A stretch of DNA of 64,000 nucleotides, from NCBI RefSeq assembly GCF_900089455.2, contig NZ_LT907988.1:3348001-3412000 (forward strand). Direction: 5' to 3'. Source of the stretch: Orrella dioscoreae. GTDB lineage: Bacteria > Pseudomonadota > Gammaproteobacteria > Burkholderiales > Burkholderiaceae_B. Within the stretch, counting starts at the first letter, position 1, and the number at the start of each line of letters is the position of its first letter. A program made the position numbers and the translations under genes. Positions 52,839-61,541 of this stretch are shown in pieces. The notes beneath the pieces were generated by a model that ran no database searches, was not told where the DNA came from, and saw nothing but the letters and a program-made list of their open reading frames with translations.

Positions 52839-52959
52839 TATAGCTGATTATTGACCATTTGTCGTTGCGCCCGTCAATGCACATCATGACGTCACACCGG
52901 GAACGGATAGCTGATTTCATTTCATCCCCTCCTGACACCTCGACTCAACGGAGATTCTC

Positions 52960-53346
52960 ATGCTGGAACGCGTCATCACCCATCCCGATCCCTACGAACC
53001 CTACCTGCTGTCGCAAGGCATCAAGTTCGGAAACCTGTTGTTCATCTCCGGCCAGGCCGGCGCCGGCGAAGATGGCCGCATCGTGGCGGGCGGCTTCCGC
53101 GCCCAGGGCGAACAGGCATTCGCCAACCTGCGCCGCGCGCTGGAAGCTGGCGGCAGCAGCCTGGACAAGGTCATCAAGGTGACGATCTTCGTCACCGACA
53201 TGAACCACTTCCAGGATGTCGTGGCCTTGCGCCGCCAGTTCTTCTCGCCCCCCTACCCCGCCGACACCATCGCCGAGATCAAGGCCCTGTACGACCCGGC
53301 CGCCCTGATCGAGATCGAAGCCATCGCCGCGCTGGGAGACGCGTGA
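52960..53346 (+). CDS. RidA-family protein (enamine/imine deaminase-like)
   Basis: The 128-residue protein matches the YjgF/RidA family: LLFISGQAGAGEDGRI, GEQAFANLRRALEAGG, IKVTIFVTDMNHF, and IEIEAIAALG at the end. RidA proteins hydrolyse reactive 2-aminoacrylate-like imines. Its stop overlaps the ene-reductase start (TGATG). The pairing suggests a catabolic use rather than housekeeping. Confidence 0.9.
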   Translation: MLERVITHPDPYEPYLLSQGIKFGNLLFISGQAGAGEDGRIVAGGFRAQGEQAFANLRRALEAGGSSLDKVIKVTIFVTDMNHFQDVVALRRQFFSPPYPADTIAEIKALYDPAALIEIEAIAALGDA

Positions 53347-54473
53347 TGCAGCGCGACACCACGCTGCCCGACGGCATCGCCCCGCTTTTCCAGCCGCTGA
53401 ACCTGGGCGGCCTGACCCTGCGCAACAGGCTGGCGGTGGCCCCCATGACCCGCGTGAGCGCCACCGCCGACGGGCTGGCCACGCCCGCCATCGCCGCGTA
53501 CTACGCGGCCTTCGCGCAAGGCGGCTTCGGCCTCATCATCACCGAAGGGCTCTACACCGATACCGCGCACGCCCAGGGCTATCTGCACCAGCCGGGCATG
53601 GCCACGGCCGCGCAACGGGAATCCTGGCGAGCGGTGATCCATGGCGTGCATGCGCAAGGCGGGCGCATCGTCGCCCAGCTCATGCATGCCGGAGCGCTGT
53701 CGCAAGGCAACCCGTGGCGCAGCGGCACCCTCGCGCCTTCCGCGGTGCAACCCGCCGGTGCGCAGATGGGCTTCTATCGCGGGCAGGGCCCGTATGCGTT
53801 GCCGCGCGCCATGAGCCAGGCCGATATCGACGAGGCGGTACGGGGCTTCGCCGACGCCGCGATGGCGGCCAGGGAAGCCGGCTTCGACGGCGTGGAGATC
53901 CACGGCGCCAATGGCTACCTGCTGGATCAGTTCCTGGCCGCGCACACCAACCTCCGTGACGACGCCTACGGCGGCATGTTGCCCGCGCGCCTGCGCCTGG
54001 CCACGGAGGTCGTGCACGCCGTGCGCGCGGCCGTGGGAGCCGCCTTCCCGGTGGGCCTGCGCCTCTCGCAAGGCAAGGTCAACGACTTCACCCACAAGTG
54101 GCCCGAAGGCGAGGCCGGCGCGGCATTGCTGTTCCAGGCAGTGGGAAAGCTGCCGCTGGATTACCTGCACACCACGGAATTCGAGGCATGGCAACCGGCT
54201 TTCGGCAACGGTGCCAGCCTGGCCGCCCTGGCCAAACTGCACGCGGGGGCGCTGCCCGTGCTGGCCAATGGCTCGCTGCATGACCCCGCCGCAGCCGCCG
54301 GGATGCTGGCGCGCAAGGAAGCCGATGCCGTCACGCTGGGACGCGGCGCCTTGACGCACCCTGACTGGCCGGCGCGCGTGCGCGCAGGTCTGCCCATCGA
54401 GGACTTCGACCGCGGCCTGCTGTCGCCGATCGCCGACCTGGACAACGCCAGGCGGCGCCGGGCCGCCGCGTGA
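53346..54473 (+). CDS. Old yellow enzyme-family ene-reductase
   Basis: This 375-residue FMN protein has LFQPLNLGGLTLRNRLAVAP and MTRVSATADGLATP, followed by YYAAFAQGGFGLIITEG, AQLMHAGALSQGN and GVEIHGANGYLLDQFLAAHT. These match the NADH:flavin oxidoreductase/OYE family. Such enzymes reduce activated C=C bonds. It starts on the stop of ridA, so the two act together. The ATG at 53346 is preferred over the GTG one codon earlier. Confidence 0.92.
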   Translation: MQRDTTLPDGIAPLFQPLNLGGLTLRNRLAVAPMTRVSATADGLATPAIAAYYAAFAQGGFGLIITEGLYTDTAHAQGYLHQPGMATAAQRESWRAVIHGVHAQGGRIVAQLMHAGALSQGNPWRSGTLAPSAVQPAGAQMGFYRGQGPYALPRAMSQADIDEAVRGFADAAMAAREAGFDGVEIHGANGYLLDQFLAAHTNLRDDAYGGMLPARLRLATEVVHAVRAAVGAAFPVGLRLSQGKVNDFTHKWPEGEAGAALLFQAVGKLPLDYLHTTEFEAWQPAFGNGASLAALAKLHAGALPVLANGSLHDPAAAAGMLARKEADAVTLGRGALTHPDWPARVRAGLPIEDFDRGLLSPIADLDNARRRRAAA

Positions 54474-54517
54474 GGCGGGACGCGCCGGCCGGAAGACATG
54501 CCGGCCCGGCGCGCCAT

Positions 54518-55807
54518 TCACTTGCTCATCCAGCCTGGCAGCCACAACGCCAGTTGCGGCACGGCCAGCAACAGGACGATCATCAGCAGCAGCACCGCCA
54601 GGAACGGCAGGACGCCCACCACCACGTCCATGAACCTGCCCTCGCCGCGCACGCTGTGCACGACGAAGAGGTTCATGCCGAAAGGCGGCGTCAGTTGCCC
54701 CATCTCGCACAGCACGATCAGCATGACGCCGAACCACACCGGGTCATAGCCCAGCGACACCACGATGGGCACGGTCAGGGGCGCCGTGGTCACCAGCATC
54801 GCCAGCGTATCCATGAAGCACCCCAGGATGATGTAGAACAGGATGATGGCAAGCATCATTCCCAGGGGCGGCAAGTCCAGGGCCGAGACCGACGACACCA
54901 GCCTGGTCGTCAAGCCGATGGACGACAGCACGAAATTCAGGAAGAACGCCGCCAGGGTGATGAGGATGATCATGCCTGTGGTGCGCAGGGTGGCTTCGAA
55001 GGCACGGCCCAGCATTTCCCAGCTGAGGGCGCCGTTCCACAGGCACAGCAGCATGGCCGCCACCACCCCCAGCGCAGCCGACTCACTGGCCGTGGCGATG
55101 CCGCCATAGATCACGCCGATGACCAGCACGAAAATGGCCAGCGGCGGCAACAGGTCCGGCAACACGCCGATGCGTTCGGACCAGCTCACCGAGGGGCGCT
55201 GGCCCGCCAGGCTGGGCCGACGCAGGCATATGCCCACGATCAACCCCATGAAGAGACCCGTGAGCAGCAGCCCCGGCAAGGTTGCGGCCAGATAGAGCTT
55301 GGGCACCGACACGTTGGCGATCAACGCATAGACGATCATGTTGATCGACGGCGGGAGCAGGATGCCCAGGGTGCCGCCGGCGGCAATCGACCCCAGGAAC
55401 AGCGGCGCATGGTAGCCGCCCTTCTTCTGCTCGGGCAGCGCCAGCGTCGAGATGGTGGCGGCGGTTGCCACGCTGGAGCCGCTGGTGGCCGAGAACAAGG
55501 CGGATGCGCCGATGTTCGCGTTCAGCAAACCGCCCGGCAGCCACGACACCCATTTGGAAACCGCCCCATACATACGGCCCGCCACCCCCGAGCTGACCAG
55601 CAGTTCGCCCATCAGCACATATAGCGGAATGGCGACCAGCAGGAACTCCGCGCTGGTGCCCCAGGCCAGTTCGCCCATGGCGTTGGCGAGCGACAAGGGC
55701 GAATGGAACTCGGCCAGCGTCAGGCCCAGCAGGCCGACCGTGGCGGCGGCGGTCACGCTCAGTGCCAGCAGGCCGAGCAGCATGGATAAGGTCAAGGTCA
55801 ACATCAT
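54518..55807 (-). CDS. TRAP transporter large permease (DctM family), second system
   Basis: The 429-residue permease has about 12 helices and the conserved segments SATSGSSVATAATISTLALP and AAGGTLGILLPPSINMIVYA, with the C-terminal MGQLTPPFGMNLFVV. It is the last gene of the operon dctP-dctQ-dctM and lies 6 bp after dctQ. It converges with the ene-reductase gene without a strong terminator. Confidence 0.93.
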   Translation of the reverse strand: MMLTLTLSMLLGLLALSVTAAATVGLLGLTLAEFHSPLSLANAMGELAWGTSAEFLLVAIPLYVLMGELLVSSGVAGRMYGAVSKWVSWLPGGLLNANIGASALFSATSGSSVATAATISTLALPEQKKGGYHAPLFLGSIAAGGTLGILLPPSINMIVYALIANVSVPKLYLAATLPGLLLTGLFMGLIVGICLRRPSLAGQRPSVSWSERIGVLPDLLPPLAIFVLVIGVIYGGIATASESAALGVVAAMLLCLWNGALSWEMLGRAFEATLRTTGMIILITLAAFFLNFVLSSIGLTTRLVSSVSALDLPPLGMMLAIILFYIILGCFMDTLAMLVTTAPLTVPIVVSLGYDPVWFGVMLIVLCEMGQLTPPFGMNLFVVHSVRGEGRFMDVVVGVLPFLAVLLLMIVLLLAVPQLALWLPGWMSK

Positions 55808-55813
55808 GCGCTC

Positions 55814-56449
55814 CTAGCGTTGCGGCCGCGCGGCTGCGCCTGGCGCGGCCGGGGAGGTGTCGATGGGCGTGCCGGCGGACTGCGTCTCGGCCACGATCTC
55901 CTCCTCGACGGAATGGATGCCGATCAGCGCGCCCACGGCCTGCCAGCGGCCCGCAGTGACACGCGCCAGCGCGCAGGCGCCCAGCACCACCACGGTCAAC
56001 AGGAAAAAGGCATAGCCCGCGAACCACAGCGACTGCGGAATCCACTGCGGGATCTGCAGCGGCGTGTTGGACACCGAGCGGAAGGCAATCGACTCGGCCA
56101 GCACGTGCCAGGCGTGATAGGTCAAGGTGCCGACGAACACGCCCAGGCAGATCAGGGCGAAGCAATCCAGCACCACGCGCGCCTTGGGCGCCATGTGGGT
56201 ATAGACCACGTCCACGCGGATGTGCGAACGCCGCAGCAGCGTGATGGGGAAGGCCCAGGCGCTGGAGACCGCCAGCACATAGCCCGCGATTTCGTCGGCG
56301 CCGCCCAGCGACAGGCCCAGCACCTTGCGCGCCAGCAGGTCGATGACGATGAGCCAGGAAGCGGCCAGCAGGCCGAGCCCGCCGATCCAGGCGCCGCCGC
56401 GCGCGACGCGCTCCAGCATCCGTACCGGCTGTTGTGTAGAGGTGGACAT
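55814..56449 (-). CDS. TRAP transporter small membrane subunit (DctQ family), second system
   Basis: The 211-residue protein has four helices and the features GGADEIAGYVLAVSSAWAF and RRSHIRVDVVYTHM. The C-terminal 40 residues (after ALIGIHSVEEE) are an acidic, Pro/Ala-rich tail not usual for the family. It lies 17 bp after dctP. Confidence 0.9.
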   Translation of the reverse strand: MSTSTQQPVRMLERVARGGAWIGGLGLLAASWLIVIDLLARKVLGLSLGGADEIAGYVLAVSSAWAFPITLLRRSHIRVDVVYTHMAPKARVVLDCFALICLGVFVGTLTYHAWHVLAESIAFRSVSNTPLQIPQWIPQSLWFAGYAFFLLTVVVLGACALARVTAGRWQAVGALIGIHSVEEEIVAETQSAGTPIDTSPAAPGAAARPQR

Positions 56450-56466
56450 GAGGGTTCTCCTTGCGA

Positions 56467-57498
56467 TCAGGGCAGCGTGACGCCAAGCGCCTTGCCCGCC
56501 GAGCCGTTCCAGGCCGCCTTGCATTCCTGGCCGCAGCGCTCGCCCCAGGCGGCCGCGACCTTGGCGGCCACTGCGCGCACCGCCTCGCGGTCCGCCCCTT
56601 CGGGTGTACGCGCCTGCATGTCCGCCGGCGTGTGGATGCGACATTCGCCCTGGCCGGTGTTGCAGGCCAGGGCATAGGCGTTCTCGCGCGCGGTCTCGTC
56701 CCACAACCGGTTTTCCAGTACCTGGGCCTGGGCCTGCAGGAACTGCTGCACGGCAGGCTCAAGCTCGCGCCAGCGCGCCTCGCTCATGGCGTAGAAGCCG
56801 ATGGACCAATCGGTGGGCAGGTTATAGAGGTGCTTGGCCACGTCGTACCATTTGGCCGCGTTGCCCGAGCCGATGCCCGACACGGCGCAATCCACCACGC
56901 CGGTCTGCAGCGCGGGAATCACTTCGGCAAACGCGATGGTCACGGGCGAAGCCCCCAGTGCGCTGACGAAATCGGACATGTTCCGTCCACGCGTACGAAC
57001 CTTGCGGCCCTTCAGGTCTTCCAGCCGCGTGACGGGTTCGCGGCAGAAGAACACCTGCGCGGTGTAGGGCACCGTCGCCAGCAGGCGCACGCCGTGCCGC
57101 TCGCGCATGCGCGCTGCCAGTACCGGCCGGTAGGCCCGCACCATCTTGTGCGCGGTCTCGATGTCGGGCGCCATGCCGGGCAGGTCCACGCCCTCGAAGC
57201 CGGCGTCGTCGCCGCTCACGAAGGCGAAGACGCCCATCGCAACGTCGAGCGCCTCGGCGCGCAGCAGGCGCACCACCTCCGGCCCTTTCAGCCCGCTCTC
57301 GGACAAGCCGACCAGTTCAGCCGTGACCCGGCCGCCGGAGGCTCCGGGCAGCGTGTCGCGCCAGAATGGTTGCTCCACGGCCGAGAAGGTGTAGTTGTGG
57401 CTGCCGCCGCCCACGACACGCAGGTGCGTGGCGGGCAGTTGCGCCCAGGCGAGCGTCGCCGTGGCGGCCAGGCAGGCCGCCAGGATCAGTCTTTTCAT
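56467..57498 (-). CDS. TRAP transporter substrate-binding protein (DctP family), second system
   Basis: This 343-residue receptor has a signal peptide (MKRLILAACLAATATLAWA) followed by LPATHLRVVGGGSHNYTFSA. The family's ligand-binding Arg segment is LKGRKVRTRGRNMSDF, and the later part is IPALQTGVVDCAVSGIGSGN. It is encoded 48 bp after the amidase gene, so the substrate is probably the amide or the acid that the amidase releases. Confidence 0.9.
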   Translation of the reverse strand: MKRLILAACLAATATLAWAQLPATHLRVVGGGSHNYTFSAVEQPFWRDTLPGASGGRVTAELVGLSESGLKGPEVVRLLRAEALDVAMGVFAFVSGDDAGFEGVDLPGMAPDIETAHKMVRAYRPVLAARMRERHGVRLLATVPYTAQVFFCREPVTRLEDLKGRKVRTRGRNMSDFVSALGASPVTIAFAEVIPALQTGVVDCAVSGIGSGNAAKWYDVAKHLYNLPTDWSIGFYAMSEARWRELEPAVQQFLQAQAQVLENRLWDETARENAYALACNTGQGECRIHTPADMQARTPEGADREAVRAVAAKVAAAWGERCGQECKAAWNGSAGKALGVTLP

Positions 57499-57546
57499 GT
57501 CTCCCCCTGTGAGGGTGTGTTCTATGTCGGAATGCAGTCAGCCGCG

Positions 57547-58917
57547 CTAACGTGGGCGCGGGTCGGCACGCCCCTTGTGATGGTCGCTGTGGCGCTGGAA
57601 GAGTTCGGCCAGGAACAGGGCCAGCCGGTCATCGCCGCCCGGGCACAGGATCTGCAGGCCGGTGGGCAGGCCGGCGGCGTCGCGGCCATTCGGCAGAGAC
57701 ACCCCGCACATCTGCAGCAGGTTGCCGATGCGCGTGTATTGCACCGGCGCATTGCCGTGGTCGACCTCGGTCAGCGGCAGCGCCGTGGTCAGCGTGGTGG
57801 GCGTCAGAAGGCCCGCGATGCCGCGCAGGCGCGCCTCCATCTCGGCCTGCAGGCGGTCGCGGTCGCGCAAGGCGGCAAGATAGCGCCGCGCCGGCACATC
57901 CAGCGCCGCCAGCAGGCGGGGCCGCACGGAGCCGTCCACCGGCAGGCTCAGGTCCGTCATCTCGCGCTCGAACGACGCCACGCCTTCGGTCATCATGATG
58001 TCGCCGGTCACGGCCTTGAACGCATCCAGGGAAACCGGCGGCGCCACCGTCACGATGCGCGCGCCCAATTCCCGGAACAGCGCCAGGCTGTCCGCGTAGG
58101 CCGACAGCATCTCGGGCTGCACGTTCTCCAGGTACGCGTCGGGCAGGCGCCCCAGCGTCAAACCGCTTGCGCTGAAGCGCGGCGCATCGATGGATTCGGC
58201 CCACTCGCCCAAGGCCGCGGGCGCCAGGGCGTCGAACACGATGCGCGTATCCGCGGCGCTGTGCGCGAAGATGCCCACGCTGTCCAGGGTCTGGCTCAGC
58301 GTGACCACGCCCGTGGCATCGATCCGACCCACCGTCGGCTTCAGCCCGGTAATGCCGCAATAGCTGGCAGGCACGCGCACGGAGCCGCCGGTATCGGTGC
58401 CGATGGCAACGGGCGCCAGCCGCCCGGCCACCGCCACGGCAGAGCCGCTGCTGGAGCCGCCCGGAATGCGGTGCACGGCGTCGTCCCACGGATTGCGCGG
58501 CGTGCCCATGTGCTCGTTCGGTCCCCAGGCCCCCATGGCGAACTGCACCATGTGCGTCTTGCCCAGGATGATGGCGCCGGCGCGGCGCAGGCGCACCACC
58601 AGGTCAGCCGAGCGGTGGGCCACGGTGTTCGCGTGGATGGGCGACCCGATGGACGTCGGCTTGCCTGCGATATCGATGATGTCCTTCAAGGCAATCGGCA
58701 CGCCGTGCAGCGGGCCCAGGTCCACGCCCGCCGCGCGCTGCAGGTCCACGGCGCGCGCGGCGTCGAGCGCCTCCTCCGCATAGACCGCCACATAGGCGTG
58801 CAGCCAGCCGTCCAGCGCATCGATGCGCGACAGATAGGCGCGCACGGCTTCCTCGGCTTGGAGTTCCCGCCGGCGCAGGCGGTCGGCCAGCTCGGCCAGT
58901 GCCAGGTCGGTGATCAT
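57547..58917 (-). CDS. Amidase-signature family hydrolase
   Basis: The 456-residue enzyme has the Ser-cisSer-Lys catalytic set: Lys78 in PIALKDIIDIAG, the cis-Ser in PGGSSSGSAVAVA (155-157) and nucleophile Ser179 in IGTDTGGSVRVPASYCG. It hydrolyses an amide, releasing ammonia or an amine. The ATG overlaps the stop of the RraA-type gene (ATGA). GatA belongs to the same family, but the context here is catabolic. Confidence 0.92.
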   Translation of the reverse strand: MITDLALAELADRLRRRELQAEEAVRAYLSRIDALDGWLHAYVAVYAEEALDAARAVDLQRAAGVDLGPLHGVPIALKDIIDIAGKPTSIGSPIHANTVAHRSADLVVRLRRAGAIILGKTHMVQFAMGAWGPNEHMGTPRNPWDDAVHRIPGGSSSGSAVAVAGRLAPVAIGTDTGGSVRVPASYCGITGLKPTVGRIDATGVVTLSQTLDSVGIFAHSAADTRIVFDALAPAALGEWAESIDAPRFSASGLTLGRLPDAYLENVQPEMLSAYADSLALFRELGARIVTVAPPVSLDAFKAVTGDIMMTEGVASFEREMTDLSLPVDGSVRPRLLAALDVPARRYLAALRDRDRLQAEMEARLRGIAGLLTPTTLTTALPLTEVDHGNAPVQYTRIGNLLQMCGVSLPNGRDAAGLPTGLQILCPGGDDRLALFLAELFQRHSDHHKGRADPRPR

Positions 58918-59609
58918 GCCCGGCCTCCCTGGCTGGCCACACGGGCAGCCTCGATGGCGCGATCGATGACGGCGCGGGAGCCGACGATGTCGGGAAATTT
59001 CTCGCCAGCACGCAGCCGCGCCAGCGTCTCCTTCTCATGCAGTTGGAAATCGATGGCGGCCTGCGCTGCCGCGCGCACCGCGCCTGGCCCCAGCACCAGC
59101 ACGCCGTTCTCGTCGGCCAGCACCGCATCGCCCGGGCGCACCGCGATACCGCCGCAAGCGATGGTGCCGCAGAACTCGCCTTCCTGGCCCAGCACGCGCG
59201 TCGTGACGACCGACGGGCCCCGTGACCAGACCGGCACGCCGTAGGCACGCAGCTCGCCCAGGTCGGTCACCAGACCGTCCACGATGATCGCCGCCACGCC
59301 TGCCTGCAGCGCCGCATAGGCCATGGCGCCACCGAGCGCAGCCGTCACCGCCTCGCCGCAACGGTCGATTACCAGCACGTCACCCGGCCGCACGCAGCCC
59401 ATTGCGTAATGCAGGATGCCGCCGTCGGTGCCCGGCATGCGCACGGTCACCGCCGTGCCCGCGACACGCACGTCCTGGCTGTGGGCGCGGATATCGGCGC
59501 GCATGAAACCGGTGGTCTGGAAGTGGCCGATCGTCGCCGGCTCGGCACGCGCCAGCAGCGCCAGGTCTTCCGGCGGCAACTGGTCGGGCAGGGAATGGAT
59601 CTGATACAT
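58914..59609 (-). CDS. RraA/HMG-aldolase-family protein
   Basis: The 231-residue protein has the RraA fold, with MRADIRAHSQ, GTAVTVRMPGTDGGILHYAM and DVLVIDRCGEAVTAALGGAM, and VDGLVTDLGELRAYGVPVW in place of the usual D-G-x-x-R-D active site, so an Arg is replaced by Thr. Relatives are 4-hydroxy-4-methyl-2-oxoglutarate aldolases, oxaloacetate decarboxylases, or RNase E inhibitors. The catabolic operon favours an aldolase or decarboxylase, but the changed residue makes this uncertain. It is the first gene of the operon. Confidence 0.85.
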   Translation of the reverse strand: MYQIHSLPDQLPPEDLALLARAEPATIGHFQTTGFMRADIRAHSQDVRVAGTAVTVRMPGTDGGILHYAMGCVRPGDVLVIDRCGEAVTAALGGAMAYAALQAGVAAIIVDGLVTDLGELRAYGVPVWSRGPSVVTTRVLGQEGEFCGTIACGGIAVRPGDAVLADENGVLVLGPGAVRAAAQAAIDFQLHEKETLARLRAGEKFPDIVGSRAVIDRAIEAARVASQGGRA

Positions 59610-59647
59610 CGCTGCGTGACACCACTGTGAAAAAGGGGCAAGGCCCG

Positions 59648-59666
59648 ATGATCAAAAAGGTATCAT
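59648..59666. promoter_or_regulatory. Palindromic operator near the RraA operon start
   Basis: ATGAT-N9-ATCAT lies 38 bp upstream of the rraA-like start and has the same total length (19 bp) as the second palindrome at 59707. Confidence 0.5.
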
Positions 59667-59706
59667 GGGGGGAATTTGGCCAAATAATCAAAATTTCGGC
59701 CTGCTT

Positions 59707-59725
59707 TGATAAACCCTACTTATCA
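59707..59725. promoter_or_regulatory. LysR operator overlapping the lysR start codon
   Basis: TGATAA-N7-TTATCA is a perfect interrupted palindrome whose last base is the first base of the regulator's ATG. No Shine-Dalgarno is seen between them. This position suits autoregulation, possibly of a leaderless message. Confidence 0.6.
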
Positions 59726-60642
59726 TGCGGATCACCCTAAGCCAGCTCGAGGCCTTTTACTGGGCCGCCAAACTGGGCAGCATCCACGCCGCCGCGCGCC
59801 ACCTGCACGTGACCCAACCCGCCGTCTCGGCCCGCATCCGCGAACTGGAAAGCACGCTGGACGTGCAGTTGTTCGATCGCTCGCGGCAACGCGCCACGCT
59901 GACCGACACCGGCCAGTCGGCCTTGCGCCACGCCGAAGCAGCGCTACACAGCAGCCGGCAACTGGAACACTACGGCAAGGACCGCAAACTTGGCGGCAAG
60001 CTGCGCCTGGGCGCCGATGAGTGCTCGGCCAATGTCAGCCTGAGCGCCGTCATCGCGCAGATCAAGGAACACTACCCCACGCTGGCGCTGGAAATCACGG
60101 TGGATGTCGGCGCGGTGCTGAACCAGAAGCTCAACGCGGGCGACCTGGACATGGCGCTGTTCACCAATCCTTCCACCAGCGACGAAGTCACCGACATCTT
60201 CATCGGCTGGATGCCGTTCCACTGGGTAGCCGCGCCGTCGCTGCGCATCACGGCCGACCCATTCCGGCCCGAGCACGCGCGCGGGCAGCACATCGCCACG
60301 CACTCCCCACCCTCCACGCTGCACACCGTGGTGGAGCAATGGCTGGCCTCCGGCGGCGTCGAGATGACGGGCCTCAGCACGACCAACTCGCTGGCCCTCA
60401 TTGCGCGCCTGGTGGCATCAGGGCACGCCATCGGCGTGCTGCCGGTGCCGCTGCTGCAGGACATGCTGTCCATGGGGGCACTGCGGGCCCTGCCCTGCGA
60501 GCCGCCCATCGCCCCCGCGCGCTTCCACATTTCCTACCTGACCGCCTCGCACGGCGCGCACATCGATGCCATCGTGGATATCGCACGCCACACCTTGACG
60601 CGGCTGAACTTCCTCACGCCGGTCGACGACGCCTCTGCCTGA
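59725..60642 (+). CDS. LysR-family regulator of the amidase/TRAP operon
   Basis: The 305-residue regulator starts with the domain MRITLSQLEAFYWAAKLGS and AARHLHVTQPAVSARIRELE, with a LysR effector domain following (about 90-290). It is divergent from the RraA-amidase-TRAP operon with two palindromes between, so it probably controls that operon. Its terminator on the 3' side is split by the IS element. Confidence 0.93.
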   Translation: MRITLSQLEAFYWAAKLGSIHAAARHLHVTQPAVSARIRELESTLDVQLFDRSRQRATLTDTGQSALRHAEAALHSSRQLEHYGKDRKLGGKLRLGADECSANVSLSAVIAQIKEHYPTLALEITVDVGAVLNQKLNAGDLDMALFTNPSTSDEVTDIFIGWMPFHWVAAPSLRITADPFRPEHARGQHIATHSPPSTLHTVVEQWLASGGVEMTGLSTTNSLALIARLVASGHAIGVLPVPLLQDMLSMGALRALPCEPPIAPARFHISYLTASHGAHIDAIVDIARHTLTRLNFLTPVDDASA

Positions 60643-60713
60643 GCACGAGCGCAGCCCCGGAAAAGAAAGGCCGCAAGCTGAACTGACCCCCAGAAGTTGG
60701 ACAGTTTAAAAGA

Positions 60714-61541
60714 TCAGGCGGCCAAGGCCTGAGTTCGGTATTGCACCGGGCTCAGGCCTTTTAGTTTGAGCCGGATACGCTGGTGGTTGTAGTAGTGGAT
60801 GAACTGGCCGATGGCCTTTTGAAGCTGCTCGATGCTGTCGTAGCGGCGCAGGTAGAAGCACTCGGTCTTGAGCGTGGCGAACCAGCTCTCCATGGCGGCG
60901 TTGTCCAGGCAGTTGCCCTTGCGCGACATGCTTTGCGTGAGGCCACGATCGGCCAGCATGCGCCGGTAGCTGGGCTGCTGGTACTGCCAGCCCTGGTCCG
61001 AGTGCAGCAGCGGTTGGTCGCCCGGCGACAGGCGGCGCATCGCCTTCTTGAGCATGTTGCCCACCAGCCCGAACAGCGGGCGTTCGCTGGTCTCGTAGGC
61101 CACGATCTCACCGTTGTACAGGTCCATCACCGGCGACAGATACAGCTTCTGGCCGCGCACGTTGAACTCCGTCACGTCGGTGACCCACTTCTGGTTCGGA
61201 CGGTCGGCCTCGAACTGGCGCGCCAGCACGTTCGGCGCCACGCGGCCTACCTCGCCTCGGTACGAGCGATACCTCTTCGGCCGCACCAAGGACTTCAGTC
61301 CCAACGCCCGCATCAGCTTCTGCACCGTCTTGTGGTTCACGCACTGGCCGGCCTGGCGCAGCGCGGCCGTGATGCGCCGGTAGCCGTAGCGGCCCTTGTG
61401 ACGTGTGTAGATAGCACGGATCTTGGCCTTGAGCGCGGCGTACTGATCGACCGCACCCTGCGCCTTCAGATGGTAGTAGAACGTGCTGCGCGAGAGCTTG
61501 GCCGCCCGCAGCAATAGCGACAGCGGATGTGTCGGCCTCAA
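60714..61541 (-). CDS. IS3-family transposase OrfB (DDE integrase-like)
   Basis: This 275-residue catalytic domain has the DDE triad: Asp in KWVTDVTEFNV, Asp in LLHSDQGWQYQ and Glu in NAAMESWFATLK. The N-terminus LSRSTFYYHLK and GRYGYRRITAALR are typical of IS150-type OrfB. The listed start is a TTG, but the frame is open from the slippery A7 run in orfA, so the protein is probably made only as an OrfAB fusion by -1 frameshifting. Confidence 0.9.
   Translation of the reverse strand: MRPTHPLSLLLRAAKLSRSTFYYHLKAQGAVDQYAALKAKIRAIYTRHKGRYGYRRITAALRQAGQCVNHKTVQKLMRALGLKSLVRPKRYRSYRGEVGRVAPNVLARQFEADRPNQKWVTDVTEFNVRGQKLYLSPVMDLYNGEIVAYETSERPLFGLVGNMLKKAMRRLSPGDQPLLHSDQGWQYQQPSYRRMLADRGLTQSMSRKGNCLDNAAMESWFATLKTECFYLRRYDSIEQLQKAIGQFIHYYNHQRIRLKLKGLSPVQYRTQALAA

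Noticed and set aside
56461-59244. 927-residue plus-strand frame across dctP, amidase and rraA
   Set aside because: Antisense shadow; the minus-strand genes have full catalytic motifs and coupled starts.
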